Source of the DNA: Diphasiastrum complanatum
Taxonomy: Eukaryota; Streptophyta; Lycopodiopsida; Lycopodiales; Lycopodiaceae
Length of the DNA: 64,000 nucleotides
Reading direction: 5' to 3'
Assembly: GCA_029204225.1 (NCBI GenBank)
Contig: MU832003.1
Coordinates: 28,248-92,247, forward strand
Part shown: positions 11,520-22,949 of the stretch, piece by piece
How positions within the stretch are numbered: position 1 is the first letter of the stretch
How the letters are laid out: each line of letters starts with the position of its first letter
The notes under the pieces: generated by a model
What the model saw: only the letters and a program-made list of their open reading frames with translations
Told to the model about the DNA's origin: nothing
Database searches by the model: none
Position numbers and translations under genes: made by a program

Positions 11520-12000
11520 CTACTAGATCTTCCTCAGGACCAGAGTTTCCCCAACCCCCAACGAGGGTTTTAACTTACTAACATGAAAAAAAGAATGAAT
11601 TTCAACATTAGCTAGAAGGTCTAGTTTGTATGCCACCTTGTTAATCACTTGGATAACTTTAAAAGGACCACAATACCTAGGTGCCAACTTTGCACACTTA
11701 CCAATTTTCAAGCCATTAGAGTGAATAAGGACCCTCAAAACCACCATGTCATTGACCTTGAATTCCTTGTGCTTTCGAAACATATTAGCATAGTATATCG
11801 ACCTGTCTTGGGCACTTCATATGTTGTCTTTAGCCAACTGTAATATTTCTTGCATATCCGCAAGAAAATCAACTATGGCTTGCACCCTTAGATTCTTCAT
11901 GCCAACACTAATCGATGATCGAGGTTGATAACCATACATAAGGATGAAAGGGCTGAATCCGGTCATTGAGTGTTTTGCACTATTATATGCAAATTCTGTT
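11520..12000 (-). pseudogene. Ty3/gypsy integrase C-terminus
   Basis: On the minus strand the end of a gypsy integrase reads EFAYNSAKHSMTGFSPFILM (about 11995-11930), then VGMKNLRVQAIVDFLADMQE, then after a stop FRKHKEFKVNDMVVLRV, CGPFKVIQVINKVAYKLDL and HSFFHVSKLKP. These are the hallmarks of the region before and including the SH3-like C-terminal domain. The upstream integrase core is absent, removed where the copia LTR starts at about 12000. The gypsy-like frame can be followed, weakly, to about 12045, so the exact junction is uncertain. Confidence 0.8.
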
Positions 12001-13056
12001 GGAGTTTAATCTTTCTCATACTCATCCTAACTACCCTCATTTTTTCTAAGTAAATCACTCTCTCAAACAGTCTGTATTTTTGAACTATTTATCGCAACAG
12101 TCTACATTTTTCCTCACAAACTTCAACAGCCGAAAAAGACAAAAAAAAACCCAACAAAGTCTTCTACTTCACTTTCGGGTCATTTTGAGTACAAATTTTT
12201 TTTGCGAAAAATATGACAAAGTGTTCATTTAGGATTTTAGGCCATTTTGGGTCTTCCAGAAATGCAACAAAATGCAAAAAATGCGACACTCTACAGATTT
12301 ACACAAGATCTCAAGTATAGATTGTTATGTCTTCATGCTCCAATAATAACTGACCTAATTGATCAATTAAATAGTTGTTAATGATCTTGTAATTGAAAGT
12401 TATAATTGCACAAGATGATCCAGTTGCTATATAAGCAAATAAGCAATTGGAGAAGATATTAGCGATGACTCATGAGATGACTCGTAATTGATACAAGATT
12501 GATTCAAAGCCTACACGACAAAGATCAAACAACCAAAATTGGTCTTCTTAGTATTTGACTCCTTAGAGTTAGAGAATATATAGAGAGAGAATAAATATTT
12601 AGAACTATAACAACTGTTTTGTTTCTGTAAGTAGGATCACGCGCTTATCATCACAATTGTATTGTGATCTGATCGTTGTTATTACAACATTAATATACAG
12701 ATTCACTATTGTTCTATCTCACTGCATTTCGTTGAATGTTAATTAACTCTCACTCTTCTTCCACAAGTATCATAACCGAAGAAATGTATGATCGTCTTTG
12801 ATGCCTAATCGTTCTTACATTTCTTTATATCAGAATTTCTGTATCAAAGAATTGCATGGCTATCTCAGATGCCTAATTGTTTTCTGGAATCTCTCTTTAT
12901 GGTACGCTAAGACTCCTACACTGATACTCTTAATCAACACAATCAAATAGCTCTATAATCTTTGTTCTCTAAGTAATACAGATCCCTATCATAATAATAA
13001 CGTTATTCATAGTTTTTATCTTGTTGGTGTGAGCGAACCACCGCACCACCCACAGA
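12000..13056 (+). repeat. Copia 5' LTR
   Basis: This LTR of about 1,050 bp ends in ACCCACAGA before the primer site TGGTATCAAAACG at 13058. Its end resembles that of the LTR at 1092. The start is placed at TGTTGGAG near 11998 by similarity to the LTR start at 7311 (TGTTGGAA), though it could be up to 45 bp further in. It carries GCGAAAAATGCG-type motifs at 12200-12290. Confidence 0.6.
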
Positions 13057-13149
13057 TTGGTATCAAAACGGGTTTTGGATTTACTAGAGTCTAGTATATA
13101 AAAGGAGCTTAATACGTTCATGTTTTCCCTAGAGCTAGTTTATATTCTG

Positions 13150-14275
13150 TTTGTGTTCAATCGATCATAATGGAAGGTTCAACCTCAAAGATCCGCTTGA
13201 TCAACAAAATCAACAAAGATGATTTCCACATGTGAAAATTCAAGATGAGGATGATCTTGATCGAAAATGAGCTGTGAAGATACGTAAACAGTTCAATAGC
13301 TAGACCGGCAGAGCCTGAAATGCTCCCAGCATGGGAAGCAAAGGATGGCAAAGCACTTGCCATTGTATCCTTGAATCTGAAGGACACTCAGATTGCTCAC
13401 GTATCAAACAATACTACCTCCAAAGAAACATGGGATATCTTAACAAGTATCTATGAGACTTTAGATGTTTCGACTCATCTCTTCCTACAAAAGAAGGTCC
13501 TTACACTCAAAATGAGTGAAGACACCTCAATCAGTGACCATTTGAATGAGTTCAAGCAGTTTCTAAATTAACTAGCTGCGATAGGTTCTCCTATTTCAGA
13601 AGAAGACTCAACAATGTCTCTTCTCACAAGTCTTCCATCCTCCTACGACAACCTAGTATTGCGCTTGAGCAATACTACTGTGCTATCACTCCAAAAGCTG
13701 ATAGCAAGTCTATCGAGCTTATCTACAATGAGTACCAAGTCATTGGCCTTGTACTCTATAAGCATGAGTCCAAGAAGAAGACCTTCAAGGACAAGAAGCC
13801 GAAAGCAGAACAACCATATTCAACTCAACAACAACAACAATAACAACAACATCGACAACAACATCCATCCAAGACCAAACTCTTTTGCAGATACTGCAAG
13901 AGATCTAATCACGACATCAAGGATTGTCAGATCCTCAAGCACAATGAAGTGAGGAAGAAGATGCAGCAGCACCAAGAAGGAGGTTCTGACTCTGTTAGAA
14001 ATTCAAGAAGATGAAAAGGCGCTGATGGTACAAGACCAAACCAGGCAAAGATACCTGCGAATGGTATTTTGATGCAGTTGCCTCACAACACATGATGCCA
14101 TGTAAGAACCTATTTTCTACTCTCACAACAACAGAATTAAAGTACATTATCTTCGGAGACTCAAGCTCATACAAAGTCAAAGGCCAAGATTCCATTTGAT
14201 TACAGTTCCCCAATAACATCAGTAGACGGTGTACTTTACATACCCAAGTTAACAAAGTTGATGAAAATTCTAATG
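13150..14275 (+). pseudogene. Copia gag-protease with mutated protease site
   Basis: After the primer site, gag begins near 13170 (EGSTSKIRLINKIN) and contains several stops. The core is open at 13320-13571 (WEAKDGKALAIVSLNLKDTQ, then HLFLQKKVLTLKMSEDTSIS) and again at 13614-13720. An intact zinc knuckle, CRYCKRSNHDIKDC, lies near 13880-13925. The protease follows at about 14055, but its active site reads WYFDAVASQHM where the family has D-S/T-G, so the catalytic triad motif is destroyed. The copy breaks off near 14275, and integrase and beyond are absent. Confidence 0.8.
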
Positions 14276-14381
14276 AAATCTCCTCTATACACAGAGAAGA
14301 AAATTTATATATCTTGAGTCATGATTATGCACTTTCTACATGTTCTCAAAAATTCTGTCATATACTATCTTTCCAACCTCA

Positions 14382-15870
14382 CTATATTGATGAATGACGT
14401 GACAGACAGACGATGGTAAGTCCGGTATAGAGGAATTTGATCCGCGATGGCCGACGTTTTGAAGGCTTTATTTGGATTGAAACAGTACTGGCAGAAGCAC
14501 ATGTCCCACTTGCTCGTCTTCTTATGGCGTGTAAGATTGTCAGTTCCGTGTCTTTGGTGGTGAGCACAACATCGTGAAGTTTGCGCTGGTCTTGGTATGT
14601 CTATAGCACCCGTACAGAGTGATCCTTGTAGTACTCAACGTGCTTCTTTTAAAGTCTTTGGGTGGCTAGGGTCTCTTCTTCTGTCATTGCTGCCATTTGG
14701 TCTAGTGCAGCTTGGATGGCCTTATCAGCTTTCTAGACTTTCAATCCCAAGGCCGCTTGTTGAGTGATGAAGTTGGCCTGGGCTCTCTGCATCTCTTCCT
14801 TTTCTATGAAAACATTTCGCTCTAGTTGGTAGATGTAGTTCTTGAGAGATCTCTCGTTAGTCCTTAAAGATTCTTGCTCTTGTTCCAATGCTGTCTGTTT
14901 CACCACGAGGTGCTGGTGGTCGCAGATTCTTATGTTTTCCGTGAGGTCTTCTCTTAGTCAAGTTCGGTCTGAAGTTTGGACACGAGCTACTGGTGTTACT
15001 GAGTTTCTTGCTCTACTTTCTTCAGCTGGTTTGTCAACTGGTGGACCAGTGTCTGGCTCTCATTCCTCTCTTTTTCTTGTTCTCTTTTCAGCTGCACAAC
15101 CTGATCAGTCAAGGCCTGCAGCATTTGCCCTGCCACCAACTGGCCTTAGGACTGCTCAGTAGCTCTTTCATTGAGCATATGGTGGAGTTGTTGTTGGAGG
15201 CTGATTAAGACAGTCCAACAATCCAGAATTTGAGAGTCCCAGATGGCCGAAGGTGAAAATACTATGATGAGTGGTGGGAGAGATGTTGTGACAGAGATGG
15301 TGGTGATGGGTGGAACAATGGTGGTGGAGATGGCAGTGAGAACAGGAGTGACAACAGAAGTAGTTAGAGCTACGATGGTGGAAACGACAATGGGGCAAAT
15401 GGGAGATGAGGCCAGTGTAATATTGATAGTGAGGGGGGGTGATGTGGTGATGGATAGAGTAGCTATAGGAGAAACGATGGAAGAAACTATGGAAGTTGCA
15501 ATGGCAGATGAGATCGGAGAAGAGGAAGCTAGACGGATGGGGTTGTGGATAGGAGAAGTGATTTGAAAAAAGAGGCAAGAATGGGTGGGGCTGAAGTGCA
15601 TGTGACTAGATGTTGTGGGTAATGAGGTGAAGAGACTGGCCTGCCAACAATTGCGCAAACAGACCTTGAGAGAATAGGCTAGTAGATCGAGAGGTGAGTG
15701 TGGACGTACCTGACACCTAGATGTTCTAGGTGAGTGAAGGCAATGATAGTGATGAGACCACCACAGGTAATTCATGAGGGAAAATTGAGAGCTGCTTGTA
15801 ACTCCTTGATGAGAAACGAGGTCCAATCATAGACGGTGTTCGGTCCTTCCATCATAGTCATCATGACGAT
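14382..15870 (-). pseudogene. Degenerate ORF: Ser/Thr-rich then coiled coil, unidentified
   Basis: Read on the minus strand with frameshifts and stops, this begins near 15855 with MEGPNTVYDWTSFLIKELQ. A low-complexity Ser/Thr/Ile/Val/Pro stretch follows (about 15560-15240), then LDCWTVLISLQQQLHHMLNE. The C-terminal part is long, charged and heptad-like: LVAGQMLQALTDQVVQLKRE, then LERNVFIEKEEMQRAQANF and AIQAALDQMAAMTEEETLA. This would be about 480 residues. I do not recognise a named family. The layout resembles gag-like proteins of plant retroelements, but that is inference. Confidence 0.4.
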
Positions 15871-16129
15871 GACTTACTTGGACACGTGGAGGGGACGGTG
15901 AGAAATCATGATGATTGTGACAGATAGAAAATTTATCGTGTCACAAAGATTTGGATTGCTGAGTTGAGCAATTAGATACCGGTTGTTGGTTTTCGTTTCA
16001 ACGTTATCATTATCTGGATGAAAAAATGCGGATACGTCGAATTTGGTGAGGGTTCGGGTGATGGGTAGGTGGGTGGATTGCGGAAGAGTCAGATAAAAAA
16101 ACTAAGGCATAGAGACAAAGATAGATGCA

Positions 16130-16731
16130 TATGTTGATAACCAAAGTACATACACTTGAAACAAAGTGATTCTTGTAGAAACTAAGAGAAATTAATCTCC
16201 TCTCCTCGGGTAGAGAGAGAGTAGAGCTAATTTAGATTCAGAGTAGAGAGAGAATGTAAAACAAGCAAATCTCACAATACTCAATGTTTGACTCAAAACT
16301 CAACTTGGATTATGATTCCAAAGTGAAGTACATGTGAAACTCGTGGAGAATCATCCTTGCGTGCTATTAAACCTCTATTCCTAGCCTCTCTAATGCTATT
16401 GGATGAGTGATGCATCCTTCTTGCAATTTTGTTGGACCCTTCTTGAAGATTTCTCAATTTCTGTTGGACCCCTTGACCAAAGCCAACACTTTGACTTGAT
16501 CACTCATCAAATTACATTAACACAAGTGTCAAAACCCTATTTACAAGCCTACCTAGCTCAAGATTGCATCATAACTCATTTTTGACTCAATAGTGGCATT
16601 ACATGTAGATTTGACCAATTTGCCATCTATGCCAATTTTTGGCCCTATCACAATTCTACAAAAAGATGCTTGACATAAGAACTTAGAAGACCCCTAAAGC
16701 TAAAGATAGATAGCTTTTTATGATTTTCACA
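16130..16731 (-). repeat. Copia 3' LTR, minus strand
   Basis: Reading the minus strand, TTTTAGGAG is followed by TGTGAAAATCATAAAAAGC with the LTR edge at 16731, just after the RNase H remnant. The far edge is estimated near 16130 (a TG there). The block shares GAGAGAGTAGAG-type sequence with the opposite orientation of the LTR at 3315 (3853-3895), so it belongs to the same LTR group. Confidence 0.55.
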
Positions 16732-16744
16732 CTCCTAAAAAGAT

Positions 16745-17195
16745 ATCTAATCTAAAAAATAATTGATCTTAGAATCATTCCAAGATTGGATCTATGTTTG
16801 ATAAAGGAACTCTTGAGTAGAGGCTTGGTGAGTAGATCGGCAATACAAGATGATGAATCAATATGCTCCAAATGGATTTCTCCTCCAATAAGCTTCTCTC
16901 TCACAAAGTGGTGTGCCACTTCTATATGCTTGCTTCTTGCATGAAAAATTGGATTATTTGCAAGTGCTTGGGCCGAGATATTATCACAATATAGCAATGG
17001 TAGCTCCTCCTCTTTGATGAACTTTAGCTCCAATAGAATCCTCTTGATCCAAAGCACTTCTTTTGTTGATGTAGTGCGTGCTTTATACTCGGCCTCACAA
17101 GAAGAAAGAGAGATAATATCTTGCTTTTTGAAAAGCCAAGATATGATATTTCCTCCAAAAGAGATAGTATATGCACTTGTGGACTTTTGTGTAGA
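16745..17195 (-). pseudogene. Copia RNase H fragment
   Basis: On the minus strand from 17195 the sequence reads STSAYTISFGGNIISWLFKK, then LSSCEAEYKARTTSTKEVLW, then DNISAQALANNPIFHARSKH, and ends CIADLLTKPLLKSSFIKHRS before the purine tract and LTR. The conserved RNase H C-terminus is nearly intact over about 140 codons, but the N-terminal YSDSD part and all upstream domains are gone. It is very close to the copy in 8864-9625, so the two elements are sisters. Confidence 0.85.
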
Positions 17196-17598
17196 GAAGA
17201 GAAACGAATTAGCATTGCGGACGTGAAACCACTGATTCAATGCGATGCAATTCGGATGGAGTTCAGATGCGATCGCTGGACATTGCCAGCTAAATCACTC
17301 CTACAATCCTCCATAATGTAGTCAGGCACTGCTAATCTACGTTTTGTAAATTAATGTAGCATTCAACAAATTCAACCAATGTGCGGAAATAAATGAATGA
17401 GAGAATCAGACACACGAATAACAACAGATACATTTTCATGCAAGATCATACATCATAAAAGAAGACATGTGCACAATGGCTACAATATCATCTATTGATT
17501 TTTCTTTGACTTTTTGGATGCATTGGCAGGCCAGCTAGTATGCTTTGGTACTATAGCATACAAAGCAATTTTGCGCTGTCAAAAACAAGAAGTTCGCT

Positions 17599-18024
17599 AT
17601 GGTGAGAGCACACACCTCACGCCTGTGCGACCATTTCGGTATTCTGATAGAGACTGAACAGGGTGTCTTAGCAAGATGGATGCTAATGTCAATGAAAATA
17701 GATCTATCGAGCCTCCTGCAGAGCACCCCTGCACAAGACCAACCAGCAGCTTCTACTGCCATGGAGATTGATGTAGTAGCAGCTCTAAAGGAAATAGAAG
17801 CAGCCGACAATTTGGCTGTCGTCCCAGTTTCGAGTGACTCTTCTCATAAGCCAAAGAGCTCTACATCAACGGATGACGAAGATTCTATTTTTTACACCCA
17901 GGTGCATGATAAAGACAAAGGGGTCGATGAGAAAACCACAAATGAGGATGCAAAGGACAACAAAGATAATCTTTATGTTGAAAACTATCACTTCTCACTT
18001 GACATTGGTTATTGTAAATATTGA
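17599..18024 (+). other. Unidentified 141-codon ORF, acidic C-terminus
   Basis: An open frame lies between a copia RNase H fragment and the LTR at 18041. The N-terminal half contains LCDHFGILIETEQGVLARWM. The C-terminal half is polar and acidic (SSTSTDDEDS, then KDKGVDEKTTNEDAKDNKDN). I recognise no domain and no zinc knuckle, membrane segment or signal peptide. Upstream frame extension to 17470 contains stops. It may be the tail of an unidentified retroelement ORF or chance. Confidence 0.25.
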
Positions 18025-18040
18025 TCAAACATTAGAATAA

Positions 18041-18825
18041 TGTTGATGATCTGATTTCACACGTGTGGAGACTGTTCCCATGTGCAAAAGGATGTACTTT
18101 TCATACTTGTATATATCTAGATTGATTTTGTATCAATCTAGTTAGTGTGAACATGATATGACTAGTTTTTTAGTCAGGTTGACTAGTCACCTAGAAATTA
18201 GCTTTTCCTTGCATGTGCATGAGTAAATGCTCTCACATGGCAAGTGGATGTTCACACGTGTGTATAGAGTACTAGAAGATAAGAGTTGACCATTTTCCTT
18301 AGATCCTATTTTGTAGGGAATATTCCTATATTCTAGGAGACTAGCTTTTTGGATTTCAGCCATATTCTAGGAGGTCAACTTTGGATAAGGATCAAGGATG
18401 GATCAAATGGATAGATCTGAGTGATGTGGCACTCTTCACACGTGTGAAGACCTGCTGGACTGTACCAGACTCGTGGATGTACTTGATCCATAAAAGGATC
18501 ATCATTTTTCTAAGAAGATTGATGAGACTTTTGCATTCTACACTTTTGTGAGGTTTCTAGTCATTTGTCTTGTGATTTCTATGAATGATTGTTATCTAGG
18601 ATTATTGTGGTGCAGGCCGTACTGTGGACACTACTCCACACGTGTGAGGCCGCTCTCACTAATTTATAATGTGTTGATCCATTGCTCTTGCTTAAATCCA
18701 AGTGTAGTGAATCTAGATCAAGATCTAATGTGTAGAACTTGATAGATCCATTGATTAAGCAACCAATAACTCTTTATGATTGTAAAGTACAATCATTATT
18801 GTCCTAAAAACTGTAATATTTATCA
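18041..18825 (+). repeat. Copia 5' LTR carrying CACACGTGTG palindromes
   Basis: The LTR starts TGTTGATGATCTG and ends AATATTTATCA, followed by TTGTATCAGAGC (18826-18837), a primer site with one change from TGGTATCAGAGC. Its length of 785 bp agrees with the related LTR at 3315-4106. Four exact copies of the palindrome CACACGTGTG sit at 18058, 18253, 18437 and 18637, with a fifth in the leader at 18967. The core CACGTG is a G-box, a binding site for plant bZIP and bHLH factors, so the array may be a promoter module. Confidence 0.75.
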
Positions 18826-19397
18826 TTGTATCAGAGCTAAGTAAGAGAGTGATCATTGAATCATAAATCTTGAAAAGATCATTGGCAAAATTTGTTTTTG
18901 GCCAATACTAGTGATAGCTTGAATTCATCTGGATCAAAACAACTTGGAGGCTGTGTATGTTCTTTTCACACGTGTGAAACCGTACAACAACTTTCATTTC
19001 AAGTTACTTTGTGTTTTTTGGTCCCAAAATCACAATACTAGTTCATTTTTTGTGCTTTTTGAAGCATAGTATTGATCTAGATTCAATCTAGATAATGCCT
19101 ATGACCGAATAGAGTTTTGGATCATTGAAGCATTTCTTTTTAGAGTCTAAGATCAGAGCTTAGAGGCTGATTTGTTCAGATCCTTAGTTGAAGTGAAATC
19201 TCTAAGAAAAGTGTAAAGCAATTTTTTTTTGTGAGAGTGAAAGCTAGGAATTTTGGACAAGGTCTTTGTGTATCAATCAAGCTTGTGTGCTAGTTTGATA
19301 GAGACAAGCCTATAGGCATTCTTGTAAGCTTTAGGCCTTTCATAGATCTTTTAAAATTCAGAAATCTTTGTGATTTAAGAAGAGCATTCATTCTACA

Positions 19398-21830
19398 ATG
19401 TCATCCATGGGTGGATATTTGATGGAATCAAGTGAGAGACTCACTTCCACAGATTATTCCATTTGGAAAGTGAGAATGGAATCACTCCTAGTGATCCATG
19501 ATCTATTTGACATAGTTCAAGGAGTTGAGGAAGAGCCTCAAACTCCCCAAGAACAAGCCAAATACAAGAAGAGAGCAAGATTAGCTCTACATTGCATATA
19601 GTTAAATGTATGCAATGACCTCTTGAAAGAGGTGTCTTCTTGTATCTCATCAAAGAGGCTTGGGATTCATTAAATAGCATCTATGAATCCAATAATACTT
19701 CAATAATCCTCATGCTAAGAAATCAAGTTTTCCAAAGCATGAAAGGAAGTGGAGAGAGTGGACAAGAGTATGTCCTTAGGATCAAATCTCTTAACAAGAA
19801 GTTAAGTGCAATAGGAGAGAAGATCCAAGATCAAGAGCTAGTACAAATCATCTTGAATGGTCTAGGTGATGAGTTCACCAACTTAGTCCAATCATTTGCC
19901 ATTCAAGACACCCTTCCATCCATTGAAAAGTTGCACAATGTTCTTGTGGCCGAGGAGAGTAGGCTTCTACACCTCAAGACAAGAATGGATAGCATGTCAC
20001 TTAATGGAGGAGAGGAGAAGGCTAACTTTACATATAAAGGCAAGAAGAAGCAACATTCATTCAAGAAAAATCAAGGCAAGGAGGCCGAGATGAAGAATGG
20101 AGGATCTACTTCCAAAGGCAAAGTGAATAACAAGGCAAAACTCAAGTGTTTCTTTTGTGGAAAGAAAGGACACTTTGCCTCAAAATTCTACTTGAAGAAG
20201 AATCAACAAGCCAATGGAGATCAAGCCTAGCATTGCTCAAGAGAAAGAAGATGAGGATGGATTCAACACATCCTTAATGGTTGCATCTACACCAACTTCA
20301 AGTCAAGACACATGGTGGATAGATAGTGGGGCTAGTTCCCACATGTCTTTTAACAAGCATTATTTTTCTACTCTTCTATCTTGTAATGACTCTAAGAAGT
20401 CAATAGACACTGCTAGTGATCAAGCATGAAAGATAGATGGCATAGGATCTATACCTCTTTGCTTAGGCACATCTAAAAGGATAGATCTAGATAATGTTTT
20501 GTATGTTCCTACCATTTCAAGAAACTTGCTTAGTGTAGGACAATTAATGGACAATGGACTAGATGTACATTTCAAGAATGGAATTTGTTCCATCTTGAAA
20601 AATGATAAGTGCATAGCTAGTGGCATTAAGCAAGGTAGACTTTTCAAGTTGGATGCTAATGCTGCAAGTGAAAGTGTGAACTTGGCTAGGGAGGAGCTAT
20701 CTCAAGTGGAGCTTTGGCATAAAAGATTAGGTCATCCTAATCTTCAATCTATGGAGTCAACGGCAAGCAAGGAACTAGCTCTCGGCCTACCAAGAGCCTT
20801 CAAGAAGTGTGGAAAGATGTGTGAGGCACGTGGCCTTGCAAAGTCACACAAACCTTCTTACAAGAGATCTTCATCAAGATCTACCTCTCCCTTGGATCTC
20901 ATACATTCTGATGTACATAGTTTTTCACATGCAAGTAATGGAGGTGATTTGATGTATGTAACTTTTATAGATGATTGTACTAGATTCACATGGATTGAGT
21001 TACTATCAAAGAAAAGTCTTGTGTATGAAGCTTTCATTAAGTTCAAGTCTCTAGTAGAGAAACAACGTAGTACTTCCATCAAAGCACTAAGATGTGATAA
21101 TCGAGGAGAGTACACCTCCAATAAAATGAAAGACTTTTGTGAGATCAATGGCATTAAGTTGCAATACACTTGTTCCTACACCCCCCAACAAAATGGGGTG
21201 GCCGAGAGGAAAAATAGGAGTCTATGTGAGTGCGCAAAGTCTTTAAGACTTGATGCATCACTTCCCATCTCATTTTGGGGAGAAGCTATAACATGTGCTA
21301 ATTACTTGTGTAATAGACTTCCTAGTAGTGCTATAGATGGGATCTCACCTTATCAAGCCTTGTTTGATAAGAAACCCAATGTAAAAGATTTTAAGATCTT
21401 TGAATGTATTTGTTATGTTCACATCCCTTTGGAGACTAGAAGGAGAAGATGCTACCTCCTTCAAAGAGATCTTTGTTGGCTATGGAGAAAATAACAAGGG
21501 CTATAGGATATAAGATCCTATATCCAAGAAAGTAAAGGTAAGCAAGGATGTACTTTTTGATGAGTCACAATTTGCTAAGAGCTTGTCAAATGGATCTAAC
21601 CAATTGTGCATTGAAGATCTTGACAAACCCGAGGAGGATCTTGACAAACCCAAGGATGGAGACATGGATCCAAGTCAAAAGGGGCCGAGAAGATCATCAA
21701 GAAACAAGGCCGAGCCCTCAAGGCTCACCCATGTGGACAAGGGAAAGCAAAAGGAAGACTCTACACCTTCTACCTCTTACTCCTTCTTTGTAAGATGTTC
21801 CAATCATCTCGTTCGTTCTGCTCAAGATTG
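19398..21830 (+). pseudogene. Copia gag-protease-integrase, truncated before RT
   Basis: Gag starts at 19398 (MSSMGGYLMESSERLTSTDY), is broken by a stop at 19601 and continues from 19640 to about 20230. Its zinc knuckle CFFCGKKGHFASKF has lost the final Cys. Protease follows with WWIDSGASSHM (about 20312). Integrase (20499-21494) has the HKRLGH zinc-binding start, the three catalytic acidic residues in HSDVHSF, CDNRGEY and NGVAERK, and a damaged CxxC (CEAR for CEAC). A frameshift near 21430 precedes the C-terminal extension (GRIFVGYG-like, then KVKVSKDVLFDESQF), which runs to about 21790. RT and RNase H are missing. This is the best preserved copia coding sequence here. Confidence 0.85.
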
Positions 21831-22150
21831 AAGTACCAATCTTTTGTAGTGTCAGTTAGGCACAGATTGAAATATCTCAACAACTCTTGTGGGCTATCAT
21901 TTCCATAGGCTCTACACGCTTGGGTGTAGATATGTAGAAATCATCTTGGATCTCCCTTGTCATCAAACCTCGAAAGGTCGATCTTGGAAAAATTTCGGAC
22001 TGCGTGGGGTACGAATGGCCTAGGATTGTCCATTGGGGGTGAATCTACGTCAACTGGTTCTTAGAGTATCTCGATCGGTACATTGATGAATTCCTTGAGT
22101 TTAGGGAGATCTAGGGTGGATAATCTCCTATCATATCTCAGATGCATATA
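21790..22150 (-). pseudogene. Ty3-type gag fragment
   Basis: On the minus strand a gag core (Retrotrans_gag type) reads RPFVPHAVRNFSKIDLSRFD, then after a stop FLHIYTQACRAYGNDSPQEL, then LRYFNLCLTDTTKDWYFNLE. The spacing F.G....(W)L......A..........F...L...A..WY is typical of gypsy gag. It has stops and abuts the end of the copia integrase at 21790. No other domain of the same element is seen. Confidence 0.65.
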
Positions 22151-22479
22151 ATAGATCGGAAAATAAGACTATTTTTGGTATTTTCTTTTTGTTCATTTTT
22201 TATCTTTTTCTTGTTTTTTTTTCCTCAGATATTTTTGTAGGTCTTTTTTGCATATGGGTGATCAGATGATGGATCTTATTGGAGATCAAACCAATGCGAT
22301 ACTGAACTCAGTTCAAGATCATATCAGGATATAAACAAAAGACAAATGGATGCGAAGTGGCATAAATGCAAATCCAAAAGGCAATCGGGAAAAATGAAAA
22401 TAACAGAAAAGTACAGATGGGTTTTGATTGTCAAAAGATCTGGAAAGTTCTAAATCTTCACTGTTGTTGAGTTATACAA

Positions 22480-22795
22480 GATGAGTAATAGCAGACGTGA
22501 GTAATAGGATTAGAACTCGCCGAGCTGCCTACCTGTGCCTATTGATGGTCAGAACAATATGTGAAGATGGCAAGTAAAGTGGAGAACTTGGCGAGTTATA
22601 TAGTCGGTGAGTAATAGAAGGGCAAGTAATAAAATTATAACTCATTGGTCTGGTACATGATAGATCAGTATGTATACAGGCCTCAACTCTGATGGCGAGT
22701 AAAGACAGTGAATAGAAATGAAGAAAACTCTGTTGGCGAGTTATAAAACACTGATGACGAGTTATCCTTACACTCGAGAAAAGACATGGATACTT
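22480..22795 (+). repeat. Iterated GGCGAGT(T/A)AT motif region
   Basis: About eleven copies of a short motif, GGCGAGTTAT, or variants GGTGAGTAATAG, GGCAAGTAATA and, inverted, AACTCGCC, recur every 20-50 bp. The spacing is irregular, so this is not a simple tandem array. It lies between a gypsy gag remnant and a copia remnant. No gene is visible from 22160 to 22950. Confidence 0.5.
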
Positions 22796-22949
22796 ATCTA
22801 GATTGAGTCATTGTTATTATGACACAAATCAGGCTTGGAATACTTCTATTAGTTAATGAAGTATTACTTGGAACTATGAGCTAGGTCACTTTAATATGCA
22901 TATGTATTGAACATGCTTAGACAACATCTAGTATTTGATCCTTATAAGA

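Noticed and set aside
15243-15566. Plus-strand open frame rich in Met, Val, Glu and Thr
   Set aside because: It is the complement of the Ser/Thr/Ile-rich low-complexity stretch read on the minus strand; the composition comes from GTG/GAT-rich DNA and it matches nothing.
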